Origin: Absidia repens
Lineage: Eukaryota > Mucoromycota > Mucoromycetes > Mucorales > Cunninghamellaceae
Direction of reading: 5' to 3'
DNA: 64,000 nt
Assembly: GCA_002105175.1 (NCBI GenBank)
Contig: MCGE01000004.1
Location: 1,550,001 to 1,614,000 of the forward strand
The position numbers were made by a program, and so were the translations under genes. Under the pieces are notes generated by a model, which made no database searches, had not been told where the DNA came from, and saw only the letters and a program-made list of their open reading frames with translations. Shown in pieces: positions 35,418-46,901 of this stretch. The number at the start of each line of letters is the position of its first letter. Within the stretch, counting starts at the first letter, position 1.

Positions 35418-37402
35418 TTACTTGTCGTCTTGAGCTATTGTTTTCCTTTTCCCTAAATCATAACAAGAAACTATTTATTACACACTTTCATGTGGTAACC
35501 CCCCCTTAAAAAATCACTTACGTTGATTAGGAGTCGGCGGAGTAGACAAGTAAGAAGCGTGAGGATTGGATTCTACCATTTGTGCTGGGAACATATTAGT
35601 AGTAGGAGCCGTGCCATTGTTGTTGTCTGAAGAAGGGTATGATGGTGTTGTTCCTTGAGGGTATGGACTTTGCGGCGTAGTTTGTTGCTGCATTTGCATG
35701 TGGTGTTGCTGAAGTTGGAACATATGTTGCTGCTGTTGGTGGTGGTGTTGCTGCTGCTGTTGTAAAATAAATGCATGCTTTTGACGGGGCGTTGAGGCTT
35801 CCAAGTTCTGCTGGTTGGTAGTATTCATCATCATGGGGGAAGATGGCGGTGGCATATCTAGCGGTGGCTGGCTTGAAGGAACTGCTGATACCTTACTGTT
35901 TTTACGTGATGGCGTTGATGTTCGTTTCTTCTTTGCTTGTTTTGTTTTCTTTGCATCCTTTTGGGTGGTGGGCGATTGGAGCTTGGCTTCTGCTTCATTA
36001 AGTTTTGGGGTCGCTGAGAGTCGAAGTCCATCCATCGGGGAAGGGGACATTGCTTCCTCTACATCCATTAAAAAAAGCAAATTTGAGTAAAAAACGAACT
36101 GATGCTTGACTAAATAATATTTACCTTTCATTCCATTCTGATAATGTTGAGATTCTTGGTGCTGTTCCGCCGCGGCATTGAATAGATTGAACAGGGCATT
36201 TTCACCGTGTTTTGACATGGAATCAGACATCTATGTAAGCAGCATTCAAAACCAGTTAATTCTTATATGTTTTGTTACCTACACCACCACTTGTTTTTTT
36301 TCCTATTTACCTTTAACAGAGAATATACGCGGTCTGGTAATCCACATTCATTCACAAGTGAGTGCGGGACCTGTTTTCCAATGACTCGGGGCTGTTGCTG
36401 TTGCGGCTGTTTTCCTTTTTTCTTTGTCGCCGTGACAGGGGGAGTTGGAGGTGCTGGCACTGCATCGACGACCCCATACCTTGATATGAATTCTTCCACG
36501 TGATGACAAGAAAAGTTCCATTGATGAATTTTCAAATTTCCTTGAGCAGCATCCATCCGCAAAACAATTGAAGTGCGACCTGTTAGGACCACCATGGTAT
36601 CATTGTCATAGCGATAGATAAAACTTGAGACGGGGCATTCCACCATCATCCCTTGAGGTAAGATATATTCCATGGTTTGATCCATTGTCAACTTGATTGA
36701 CGTCACTTGACATTCATACTGAGTATGGAAAAACCTGGCCACTAATGATTGACAAATTTCTATAGGACACTCTGTTATTATCAATCCCCATCCTTTTTTT
36801 TTTTTTGATTTTCGACTTTCACTAGTCCTCCTTACAACTTACCAAACTGTTCTTGTTCTTTTGTCAAAGTATTCCAAACTCCAAATAGTAATTTCGAGTC
36901 TTGAGCAAAGAAATCTTGAACAAAACCATCCCAAAATGATCTATAGGAAGCCTAAATGTACATAACAGAGTCAGTGAGTTTTGTAAACTATATATATAAA
37001 TATCAGTTCGCTAGTGTTGAGTTGTTGTTCCTACCCTTTTTCCAGGAGCCAAAAAATCCCCTAGTTGTATTAGCCGTAGCACCGCTTGCCCAGTAGGATG
37101 TCCGCTAAATAGCATAACAAAGAAAGTGCGACAGAGAGATTAGACTTCAAAAAATAAAGAATAAAATGAATAGACTTACTTTTGAAGAGATTTAGGTAAA
37201 GTAGACTGTCTAGTATCGTGTATTCCGATTGGTGTAGGTGAAGGATAAGATATATTAGATGACAGTTGTTGCAATGCTTGAGTGTTCGGTGTAGTCATGA
37301 CTGGCGCAGGATTCCCAAGATGCTGTTGTTGAGGATGGCGATGCATATGAGATTGCTGGGGAGGAGGTAATGGTGGTGGCATTGGCTGTTGTTGGGATGA
37401 AG

Positions 37403-37468
<66 letters not shown>

Positions 37469-37730
37469 GCTGTTGCTGTTGCTGTTGTTGTTGCTGTAAA
37501 GAAGTTGGATGCTGGGTTTGATGTAGTTGTAAAGAGGAGTGCTGTTGCGGTTGTTGTGGTTCCTGCGGCTGTTGCTGCTGTTGCTGTAGTTGTTCCGTTT
37601 GCCATCGCTGTTGTAGTACTTGGAATTGTCTTTGTCTAAGGTATTGTTGAGCTTGGAGTTGATATGAGTCATTGATAGTTGTAATCGCAGCTGATCTTTG
37701 CTGCACAGCTGGAGGGGTTGTCATTGTCAT
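35418..37730 (-). CDS. LIM-domain-binding (PtaB/Adn1/SEUSS-like) transcription cofactor
   Basis: Seven exons (minus): 37180-37730, 37035-37104, 36843-36951, 36311-36792, 36125-36230, 35522-36058, 35418-35452; 629 residues. The N-terminal ~180 residues are extremely Gln-rich with about 30 consecutive Gln. A globular LIM-binding domain follows: VLRLIQLGDFLAPGKRASYR, SFWDGFVQDFFAQDSKLLFG, ARFFHTQYECQVTSIKLTMD, QWNFSCHHVEEFISRYG. The C-terminal third is low complexity (Lys/Ser, Gln/His, Pro), ending KRKTIAQDDK. In other fungi such cofactors pair with Flo8/LisH-type factors to control adhesion, filamentation and development. The gene is divergent from the Stc1-domain gene, 281 bp apart. The acceptor of intron 3 is preceded by A12 instead of a pyrimidine tract. 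Confidence 0.85.
37404..37497. repeat. CAA/CAG trinucleotide tract encoding polyglutamine
   Basis: On the plus strand about 22 uninterrupted TTG triplets (37404-37469) followed by TTG/CTG mixes. On the coding minus strand this is CAA repeated, giving a Gln run of about 30 in the LIM-binding cofactor. Confidence 0.9.
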
Positions 37731-38011
37731 AGAAGTCGTTGTGTGTGATTTCGAAGGGATGAGTATACTAGATATCTATATTGTATAACAAGATGAAAGT
37801 ATAGAAGGGAAAACGTGAGGAGAATAATTAAAGACACAAGGTAGATTAAAAAGAGAGAAGAGAAAGGAAAACAGAAAAAGAAATAACAACAATAATAACA
37901 ATATAGGATGAAATCATGGCGCAAAAAAAAAAAAAAAAAAAAGCGGGGCTCAAAATGTCTAGTATAAATCTGTGTGCCTATTTTTTTTTTTCTTCCTTCA
38001 CTATTCAAAAC
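37731..38011. promoter_or_regulatory. Shared divergent promoter region
   Basis: 281 bp separate the start codons of the LIM-binding cofactor (-) and the Stc1-domain gene (+). It contains an A18-19 run and a T11 run but no clear TATA box. Confidence 0.45.
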
Positions 38012-38739
38012 ATGAGTTACTATCAATCTGGACACTCTACTTTCCAAGCTAATGGTAAGCCCTTCTTTATAAATAATTGAAATCACCTTTATTTATTTCT
38101 TTTTTCATTTCATTCAACTCATCTTAATAGCCCAAAATGTTACTATCACTGCTTTGAAATGTACTTTTTGCGAAGTGGTAGGAAGAAAAAAAAAAGACCA
38201 AACATATACACGTTTACTTTAAGATTCTTATATTTGTTGACTCTATTGTTTTTATAGGAAAAGCCACTGGATGCCTTTTCAAAAACTCAAGTCATGAAGG
38301 TCACCTATAACCGTACGCGATTTTTTCTAAAGAAAAAAAAAATATTATCACTTGTTGACTGACATATTTCCTATTTTATATAGCTTATGCTCCTCCAAGC
38401 TACAACAATCAAAAAAAGCATGTCTCTTGTAAGGCCTGTACTCTTGGTTCCAACAAATCTTTGCGCTGCATGACCTGTGCTAAGCAAATGCCTCTTGAAC
38501 AGTTTGCAAAGGTAAACCCAATTGCTTATTTGAATAATAACAAAAAGTAACTTATCCTGTTGTTTTGGTTGGTTTTTTGTTTTGTATTGTTTTTTTTTGT
38601 TTTGTTTTTTCACTAGACACAAAGAAAACATGCGGATCGTGCTAGATGTTTGAAGTGTATGAAGAAACGTGAAGAAGAAGATGTGTGGGCCTCTGAATCT
38701 GACTCAGATGACTCTGGCAAATGGGACGATCTTTTGTGA
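38012..38739 (+). CDS. Stc1-domain protein
   Basis: Exons 38012-38054, 38131-38177, 38258-38312, 38384-38511, 38617-38739; 131 residues. Tandem zinc-binding CxxC pairs are visible (KCTFCEVEKPLDAFSKTQ; CKACTLGSNKSLRCMTCAKQ, MPLEQFAKTQRKHADRARCL, KCMKKREEE), which is the Stc1 domain pattern of two C-x2-C halves each followed by a PL..F.KTQ motif. In Schizosaccharomyces pombe, Stc1 bridges the RNAi effector to the CLRC histone H3K9 methyltransferase. Many fungal proteins with this domain are not characterised, so an RNAi-heterochromatin role is inference. The C-terminus is acidic (ESDSDDSGKWDDLL). A poly(A) signal (GAAATAAAG) is at about 38945. Confidence 0.85.
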
Positions 38740-39597
38740 TTAGATAGCTTGAGCTTCCTCTTCCCTTGACCCCCCATCTTCTCTCAGATGTATCCCTTCC
38801 CTTCCCCTTCTCTCCTCCTTCTCTCCCATCCATATTTAATTTATTATTTGCTATCATGTATAGTTCCCATAGTTATTTATGTTTTACTTTTACTACCAAC
38901 TCCTACGTTTTCCTCTTGATTCCCCATCCCCTTTTCTCTTGATTGAAATAAAGCATGTTTTGAAGAAAAAAAATCATCCGTATGTGTTTCAGTTTGTTAT
39001 GATACCCCACTTGTACTATACTTTAAGTACATTATTATAATCTATATATATTGTAGTTCTAGGTTTTACATATCGTTTTATGATTTTATTTATATGTGTT
39101 GTCATACATTTCTTTACCTTATGGGTGACAGGAATCATTTCTTTTCTTCTTTATTTTTATTTCTTTCAATGCCACCTTTCATCCATGCCAATTCAATTTT
39201 CTCTTTTTACTATTTTTTTCTCTTTGCAATTTTAGTCTCATCCATTTCTACTATTTTGTCTTTACCACCTATTTTTTTATATAATGTTGTCAATCGTTTA
39301 TTTTTATATGAATTCTAAATAGCTTTTTATATTTTTATCTATATTTATTAATTAATTTTCATTATCAGTATGTACAGTACATATTTTTTCTATACTACTT
39401 TATTGTCAACCATCACCTTCCTCTATACATTGTTTCCCACACATTAAAGACGCCATTGATCAATTTCCCCTTCTCATATTATATATACATATGTAAAAAA
39501 TACAGTGATGAATAAATGTAATAAATTTTTTATTTTGAAGATGATATGATTACATATACAACGAATAAATAATAACTTATAACTCTAAAATCTATAT
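38740..39597. other. Convergent 3' region
   Basis: Lies between the 3' ends of the Stc1-domain gene and galactokinase. It holds T-rich and A-rich stretches and candidate poly(A) signals for both strands (GAAATAAAG near 38945; minus-strand TTATT elements near 39515-39570). No gene is seen. Confidence 0.5.
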
Positions 39598-41329
39598 CTA
39601 AGAATGATCGAATCCCGTGTACACAGTCGCACCACTGGAGGGTTCAGTTGGAAAAATAGCATCGTCCAGTTGGTCATTTCCAAACTCAGGGAACTTTTTG
39701 TGGTAGTATTCATCTTTCACTGCTTGAATCAATGCAGGCACATTTTCAGAGGTTGTCAAAAACACGGCAGCACCACCCCATCTAACATGCAACCACCCCC
39801 CCCAAATAAAATAGCATTTAGTATAAAATTTCTTATCTAAAGTTTTCCTACTTACCCGGCACCAGTCAGTCGCGCCCCAAATGCACCGTTTCGTTTAGCA
39901 ATGGCGCACACTTGATTCAATTCAGGACAAGAACAATCAAAATCTTTCGTGCACGACTCATGAGAAGCATCCATGATATCGCCTAAAAGAGTTAGTACCT
40001 TGCTGCTGTGAGATGAAGGAGTCTGCTGATGACGTTCTTGTTCGCATATCTTCATAAATTGGTACACCCGTCTTGCTTCGGTAAGGACGTGGATAGCACG
40101 TTGGTAGAGTCGGAACACATCAGTTTGCACAGGGAAACGTGTCATGTATCTTTCGACCACTTCAGATTCAGACATTCCAGCAGCAGCAGCCATCTCCTTA
40201 ACAGTATATCCCGAGGTATTGGTCAAATGGCGATTAATCAATTCCAGCATTTCGGTCAGTTGCATTTCAGCATCCACGGTTTCGTTTGTTCTAAAGTATT
40301 CATCCATCACCTTTTTATAGGTATCTATTCCTGAAGGATTGCCATCAAAAAGAGCATTGGCCAAGATTCGAGCGCCCATTTTGGTTTCCACCACACGTAA
40401 ATTGTAATGTCTAGGACCAGATGTAAACTTGTCAGCAGTAACCAACGTATGGGCAATCACAAATGAAGCAGAAGAGGGTAATTGCACAAGATCTGTCTTA
40501 AGTTTGGGTACAAACTCCACGTGAAGAGCATAGTTCTTTTCAGAAAACACCGAGGCAGATTGATCCATTCCACCTGCATTCACACCGACATTGTGTTCAG
40601 CAACAATAGCGATTTCTGTCAATTCTTGCTTGGAAAGGCCCAACTTGTTAGCAGTATTCACAGCCAATGCAGAGGAGCATACAAACGCAGCCGAAGACGA
40701 TAACCCGGATCCAGGTGGTACAGTACCATCCACCAATACATCCATACCCTTGGGTGTCACTTTTGATTTTGCATATTCAAGCATTCCCTAACGAAAAAAA
40801 TCAATCGAGTCATATGAGTGGTCAGGTTCAATATGTATAAGGCAAACCAGAGTACTTACTTTGTAGCCACACTTGAAATAGTTTGACCATTCCAAGGACG
40901 ATGAATCAATAGTGACCACCTTATCTTCGCCTTCATATTCAAATTCACGTTGAGGGTATTTGGAATTCATGTTGGCTACACGCACCTTTGTGTTTTCTGA
41001 CGTTGTTGCCACAGCTTGCACCACATCTCGTTCAATGGCCATAGGAAGCACGCCATAATCACTGTAATCAATATGTTCACCAATAAGATTCACACGGCCA
41101 GGTGAGCGCACAATAAATTCAGGTGCACGTCCATAGGTTTTCTTGAAAGTTTCAATCAAGTTATTATACCGTTCACTAAAACAGAAAGAAAAGAAAAGGA
41201 AAAGGTTAACTATTAAAGGAAATATAGCGCCGTTTTGCTCTTTTTTTTTTTTTTTTTTTTTTACCCTTGTTTTATAAGACTGGCAGTGGTGTAAATAGAG
41301 TCCAGGGATTCAACAGTAGGTACAGACAT
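39598..41329 (-). CDS. GAL1: Galactokinase
   Basis: Four exons (minus): 41265-41329, 40860-41175, 39856-40787, 39598-39781; 498 residues. GHMP-kinase motifs are complete: the galactokinase signature GRVNLIGEHIDYSDYGVLP, the ATP-binding PPGSGLSSSAAFVCSSALA, VGVNAGGMDQSAS, and motif 3 FGARLTGAGWGGAAVFLTT. It phosphorylates galactose to galactose-1-phosphate in the Leloir pathway. Length is close to other fungal Gal1 proteins. It faces the bZIP gene across a 465-bp divergent promoter. Intron 1 has GT directly followed by A22. I see nothing to decide whether it also acts as a Gal3-type regulator. Confidence 0.95.
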
Positions 41330-41794
41330 GATAGAATATAATAGATGGAGGTTTGTATTAAAAAAAAAATAGAGAAAAACGGGAGAATGAGGGAAGGGAA
41401 AAAAAAAAAGAGAAAAAACCAACTAGATAAATAGGTAAAAAAGATTGCTCCCCCGCTTTAAACTTGATAATGTAAGCAAGTCTTTTCCGCGGTTCCATAT
41501 CTCTTCCCATCCCGCCAACAAAAGTGCGTCCAGGGCTTCTAGCCAATCAAAATTTTACGGGTTTCCTTAAATGGCTCCACCACCATTTACCCTCTTTCAT
41601 CAAGTCAGCCCATCCACAATTGATTATGAATCTCCGACTCAGGCTTTATTCATGTCCTTTTTTTTTTCGTTTATCTTTCTCCAGGTTTTTTTTTTCTCAC
41701 CTTCGCTCTCTCTTGTCCTTTCAATTCTTTTCTATTTAAACCCTTCCCGCTTTCCATATTTTTACGCTCTTTTATATATTCCTCTTCACCTATC
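41330..41794. promoter_or_regulatory. Divergent promoter of GAL1 and the bZIP gene
   Basis: 465 bp between start codons. The bZIP side is strongly pyrimidine-rich (41640-41790) with a TTTATATATT element at about 41770. The GAL1 side is A-rich. No CGG-N11-CCG Gal4-type site was found by eye. Confidence 0.5.
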
Positions 41795-43033
41795 ATGAGT
41801 TATGCTATCATAGGTATGTACCCGTCCCCCTTTTTTTCTGCATATATTTTGATCTAGCTCAACTCACTCTAATGATTCATTATAGATCGGCGGTCAACAC
41901 TGGGTGCTATGAACTCTCCAAAACACCAGCAACAAGTTTGGAATTCAGTAACAATGCTAAACCAGCGTCAAGGTAGAAAAAAAAAAAAGATCAGTGACTC
42001 AGCTGATAGATAATTCTAACGCTTATTATCTCTATTTATTCAAGACACAGATATGAATTATGTCGCACCAACATCCACTTCCACGCTACCACAATATCAC
42101 CAACATCACATAATTCCAACACAACAACCACGGCAGCAACCAAGCAAACATCAAATGAATCGTGCGGTGATTCCATCGAAGCGAGCAGCTCAAAACCGTG
42201 CGGCACAAAAGGCGTTTCGGCAACGAAGAGATCAATATGTCAAGAATCTCGAAAAGAAGTCCAAGGAAATGGAACAATGGCATCAAAAAATGAACGAAAT
42301 TAACAACGAAAACAAGCAATTGAAATCAATGGTCCACCAACTTCAGCAACGCATCTATTCATTGACTTCTCGACAAATGCAAGAAGAACTTGCAGTGTCA
42401 CCATCATCATTATCATTAGAAGCAGTGCCAGAAGATACAAGAGCACTGGAAATCTCTGCGCATTCACCCAACTCGCCCTCGATGCCTACTTCTTTCACAT
42501 CATCGCCTGGTCCTCTTCAATCTTCTTCATCTTCACCAACCGCCTCCCCTGTTACGAACACACACCATCCTCTAAAGCATTCTTTCTCATCATCATTATC
42601 ATCGGTACCGTCGCCACATCAGCAACAGCAACATTCCTATCACTCAGGTTTACCTATTTCCCTACGCCCTCATTCCTTTCTTCCTTCCACGAACGACCCA
42701 CCATTAGTACCCTCTTCTTCTATACCTTTTGTTCCCCGCTCCAGTCATCCACCAACATCCGGACACACACCTTTATTTGAATTGCATCATTTGGATCCCT
42801 TTTTTGACAAAGACTTGGGATTTGCGCCAGGAATGGACGAACAGCTGGACTTTGTGGGCAATACCAGTGGTGGACAAGTCCTGGACGACTTATTTGCCAT
42901 GTTACAAACTCGGCAACGACCTCAAATTCCGCTTCGACCTCCTCAGAACCAATACGATGACCAACCACCACTTTCTCATTATGATATGATGGATCATGTT
43001 ACGTCTAGTGAAACTTTAGCCCCCTTAGTATAG
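41795..43033 (+). CDS. AP-1-like (Yap/Pap1-type) bZIP transcription factor
   Basis: Exons 41795-41813, 41886-41972, 42045-43033; 364 residues. The basic region SKRAAQNRAAQKAFRQRRDQ carries the fungal Yap signature NRAAQKAFRQR, which replaces the usual metazoan spacing and prefers TTACTAA/TTAGTAA-type sites. A leucine zipper of about four heptads follows (YVKNLEKKSKEMEQWHQKMN ending MVHQLQQRI). The remaining C-terminal 220 residues are Ser/Pro-rich with acidic-hydrophobic patches (FDKDLGFAPGMDEQLDF, VLDDLFAML) that could activate transcription. No cysteine-rich redox domain is visible, unlike Yap1/Pap1, so oxidative-stress control through Crm1 is not supported. Poly(A) signal AAAATAAAG near 43103. 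Confidence 0.9.
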
Positions 43034-45013
43034 TTTTACATTATATGTTATCCTAGTTTATCTTATGATCTATTTAAAGTTTAAATGATCATGATGAAAA
43101 TATAAAAATAAAGTACCATAGATTGATTGTGTCCCTTCTTTTTTATTACTGTCGTTGTACTTTGTCTTTGTCTCAGCAGTTGATTATTCCTGTAATTGAA
43201 TAAAGGAAAAAAAAAAAAAGAGAGAGAGAAGGCGCGTTCTCTCTATCTCTCTCTCTCTGTGTGTGTGAGAGAGAGGGTACATCTTTGAATTTATTTTATA
43301 TTGTATGGACGTAAGGGGAAAAAAAAGGGTGTTGGCTTCGTTATCAAGTAATCAAGGGCGTTGCTTCATTTGTAATCTGTTACAATAAATTCTTTTACAA
43401 TAAGATGATTGGTCAAAGGCTAAACGACCCTTACCACTTGGAAATAAATCATTGATGATATTTATCCAATATATCCACTTTTGTCACTAATTATCAAGTG
43501 ATTAGACAATGTAGTCGTGAGTCTCAAAATTAATAAACTATTCCAAAGATTTAGTATATTTTTCTTCCTCCTACCAAATATCTTTCTTTTAAAGAGATAA
43601 AGTGAGGCGAGTGTGATTCCATTCCAGTGACACGTCTAGTTCGGTGACAATTCCGCGCTATTATGTGAACTATCTTACCGACTCCCATGGATGCCAAAAG
43701 TAGTCTTTTATATCTCGTTCCAAAGGGGAATAATAGGTAGGCATGCTCTTTGGGTGTGCTAGGTGCCACAAACAACATCACCTGCTTATTTTATAATTTT
43801 CATAAACAATTGTGCGGACGTCCTCGGCAATAAAACTAACTGTCATATAAAAAAGATTCAAGGAAAAGGTATTATGATAGGGTTGTCAGGACTTGAACAC
43901 CAATTAGCCCTCCACACAATTTTTATTTATTTAAACTCAATTGCTTTTTCTTCCTTCCATGCAGTTCTTGCCTTGAGAAAAACTTTCACATTCCGCCCAC
44001 GTGAATTTTTATTTTCTCCCCCCGCTCTCTTATTTTTTTTTTTCTTTTTTTCCGTCTTTTTTTTTTTTTTTTTTTTTTTTTTACCATTCAACCACTTTGC
44101 GATTATGGCATTCTCAGATTAGTGCTAGGAATAGTTTAAATAAGTTTCCGGATCAGGGATTACAACATGCAGGGGGGAAACCCTTTCATTTTGGATTCAC
44201 GTTTTGCGATCAACATTTAGATTAGCCTTCATGTTAGAGAAGAGTGTCGTGGAATTGTCATTAGCTTATCTAGAAGTTATTTGCCATTGTTCTATGTTTA
44301 CATCTAAATAAAAATATGTGTTGTCTTTTTTGCCACTAGTCTCTGCCTCATTCATCTAGTGTATCTTCTATACAAAAGATCCCTGTCTTTCTTTTTTATC
44401 TTCATTCCGTCACCTCTTTAGTTTAGTATTGACTATCAGTTGATGTTTGCCTATTATAACTCAATAAAATATATCTCTTGTTTTTAAACAGTGGCTGTAA
44501 TTTATCTTGTTTACTACGTTGTTCTTTATTTTGCTATCTGTTTTGCGATCCATCCACTCTCTGAACAGATTGTACTAGTGTACCAATCAACCCTTTCGCC
44601 TCTCTTGCATTCATACCTTTACTTTGAGATAGAAGTCATATTCAAGTTCAATTTTATTTTTTTATTGAAAATTAAGGATAATAGCGGTATGTACTGCATT
44701 AAATTACACTACAGTGTACTAGAATAATTTTCGCTATCCAATCGACTGTTTGTTTCATGATCTATAACCATTTGCTAGATTCTTTCTGAGGCGATTTTGG
44801 AGTCTTATTTCAACGTTTGTATAAGGTCAAATATAGGCCTATATCAAACCAGTTTTTTTGTCAATGTACGTTGTAGTTAAAATTCCTTCCAAAGAAAAGG
44901 AACAATCAATTTTATTGTAATTTCAGTATGATAAACAAAATACAATGGTATAAGGTACGAGGACCGAGAATAAAGTGGGGGACGATGATAATGCATGGTG
45001 AGGATAATCTATG
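43034..45013. other. Repeat-bearing intergenic stretch
   Basis: Includes the 3' flank of the bZIP gene, a short CT/GT-rich simple-sequence patch near 43220-43275, repeat copy F (about 43860-44830) and the 3' flank of the neurofibromin gene. No gene is called. Confidence 0.6.
43860..44830 (+). repeat. Dispersed repeat, copy F
   Basis: Head TTCACATTCCGCCCACGTG at about 43988-44005, pyrimidine tract with T22, core from 44118 (CAGATTAGTGCTAGGAATAG, GGGATTACAACATGCAGG, GGGGAAACCCTTTCATTTTG) and modules with ATCTAAATAAAAATATG (about 44305) and CTCAATAAAATATATC (about 44460). The core is more diverged than copies A-E after 44215. Confidence 0.7.
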
Positions 45014-46858
45014 CTAAGATGTAATTCTATCTAAAAGTTTACTAGCTAATTCAGAATTGACAAAGTAGTTGGTACTGCTTGAGCCAAAAGTGGGGTCACC
45101 TAGAGCGGAGAAACCGAGTTCATCCAAGTATGATTTTTGACTTCTTCGGTTAGTGGGATTGGCAATAATGGGTTCCGCGCAGGCACTCATTAGTAGATTT
45201 TTGACTGCCTCCAATACGGCATGATTTTGACTGCTAACCATAATTTGATTCATTTTAGGTAGTAATGCTTCATAACTGGATAATATATATAAAGAGGTGG
45301 TGAGAAGGTGATATGACAAGCAATAAAAAGATAAAACTTACATTAATGAAAATACTTCAGGTACAGCAACAGCAGCTTCGGACAAAAACGAATATAGGAA
45401 AACCCTCTCCATGTCCGTTTCAGACGTATTCAAAATATTCATCAAGGTGGATACCAATAGTAGTGCAGTGGTGTTGTTCGGAATTTCCAAAGTATCAAAC
45501 AATCGGACATAGGCTGAGCCAAATTCCAACGCATCTAAATCAATGTCATCAATTCCCGCCAGCCGTAGTAGTTCACGTAAGGCACCGTCCTGAGCAGCAA
45601 ATGGTAATAGTCCAGCAAAATAACCAAGAGTTCCAGCTTCGACAACATTGTGTTCCATCGATCGTTTACATTCAATTTCCAAAAAGGTCGTGAGACACTC
45701 AAAAACAAGATCGCGTGGTTCACTGTACTTGGTACCCTTCAACAAAATTCCAGCCAACGCAAAGGAGAAGTTCGTATTGAAAGACACACCGGTCGCCTTA
45801 TCCAATTCCATAGCAATATCTGCAAAATTTTGTCTGGTTTCCATCATCACATCTGTCACCGATCGTTGGGCAAACATCTTTCTTGTATCCAAAGACCGGA
45901 GGACGGCCTGTAAAAAGCGAGTTGCTGTGGAGAATGTCGCAGGATGTCCCATTTGTACCAATGCAATGGCCAGCCAGAACATAGGTAGTATATACTGAGA
46001 TTCGCGTGGCAGACTGTCAATGGTATTGGTAAGACACATCATAATGCTTGTAATCAGGTTGGGATCAGTATCATTGAAGATAGCAAGAGCACCACGCATA
46101 GCCATAAGTATTTGATACATCAAGTCATCATCCACTTCCTCTTGAGCAAGACAGCCTAGCACCACAAATGATCTTGGTTGAATAGCTGGATTAAACTGGA
46201 ACGATGTACTAGCAACAAGTCCCATCCATCGCGCCCGCCACGCATTTGATATATCTATAGCAAAATAACCAAAATAAAAGAAAATGCAATCAGTAATGTA
46301 ATCTAACTTATCTATTTGATGTCATTTTGATAGCGACATACCATTTGTCAGAGCACCAGCAGCCAACACTTCCAACAATAAACGAACTATACTTTCCAGT
46401 GAAGCCAAATTCATTGTTTCAGCTGTAGAGGTTGTTGAGTCTTGCGTGATTGTGAAGGCGTTTACTCGTGTTTTCAAAAGTCCAAAATGATGGCGGGTGT
46501 CGCCATCACAAACATCATTCAAAAGGAATCGGAGTTTGTTGCGGTTTTCTTCAGGCAAGCTTCGGTTGGTGCATAGAGCATGTATAATGTTGACAACTAA
46601 TTCGTGGACAGTGGTGTACATCAAAGGTGACCCAGTACATACCAATAAGGAAACGATATGAAATACTTCAGGTAGATAAGGTGTCATGGGTTTCGAGATA
46701 TTGAATGAGAGCATTAACAAGCAGCGTAAGAGTATAGCAATTTCATTCCATGCAGGGCTTTCCACCAAATTTCTGACGGGCCTAGTTGAGGATCTTTGTA
46801 TAGCCTAGGTAACAAGCAATGTTTAAGGATGTTAGACGCATTTATATGCAATACACCA

Positions 46859-46901
<43 letters not shown>

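Noticed and set aside
37295..37672. Long Asn-, Thr- and Val-repeat ORFs overlapping the polyglutamine tract
   Set aside because: Trivial alternate frames of the CAA repeat.
43551..43781. Minus-strand ORF of 76 codons
   Set aside because: No family, no splice context, composition like intergenic DNA.
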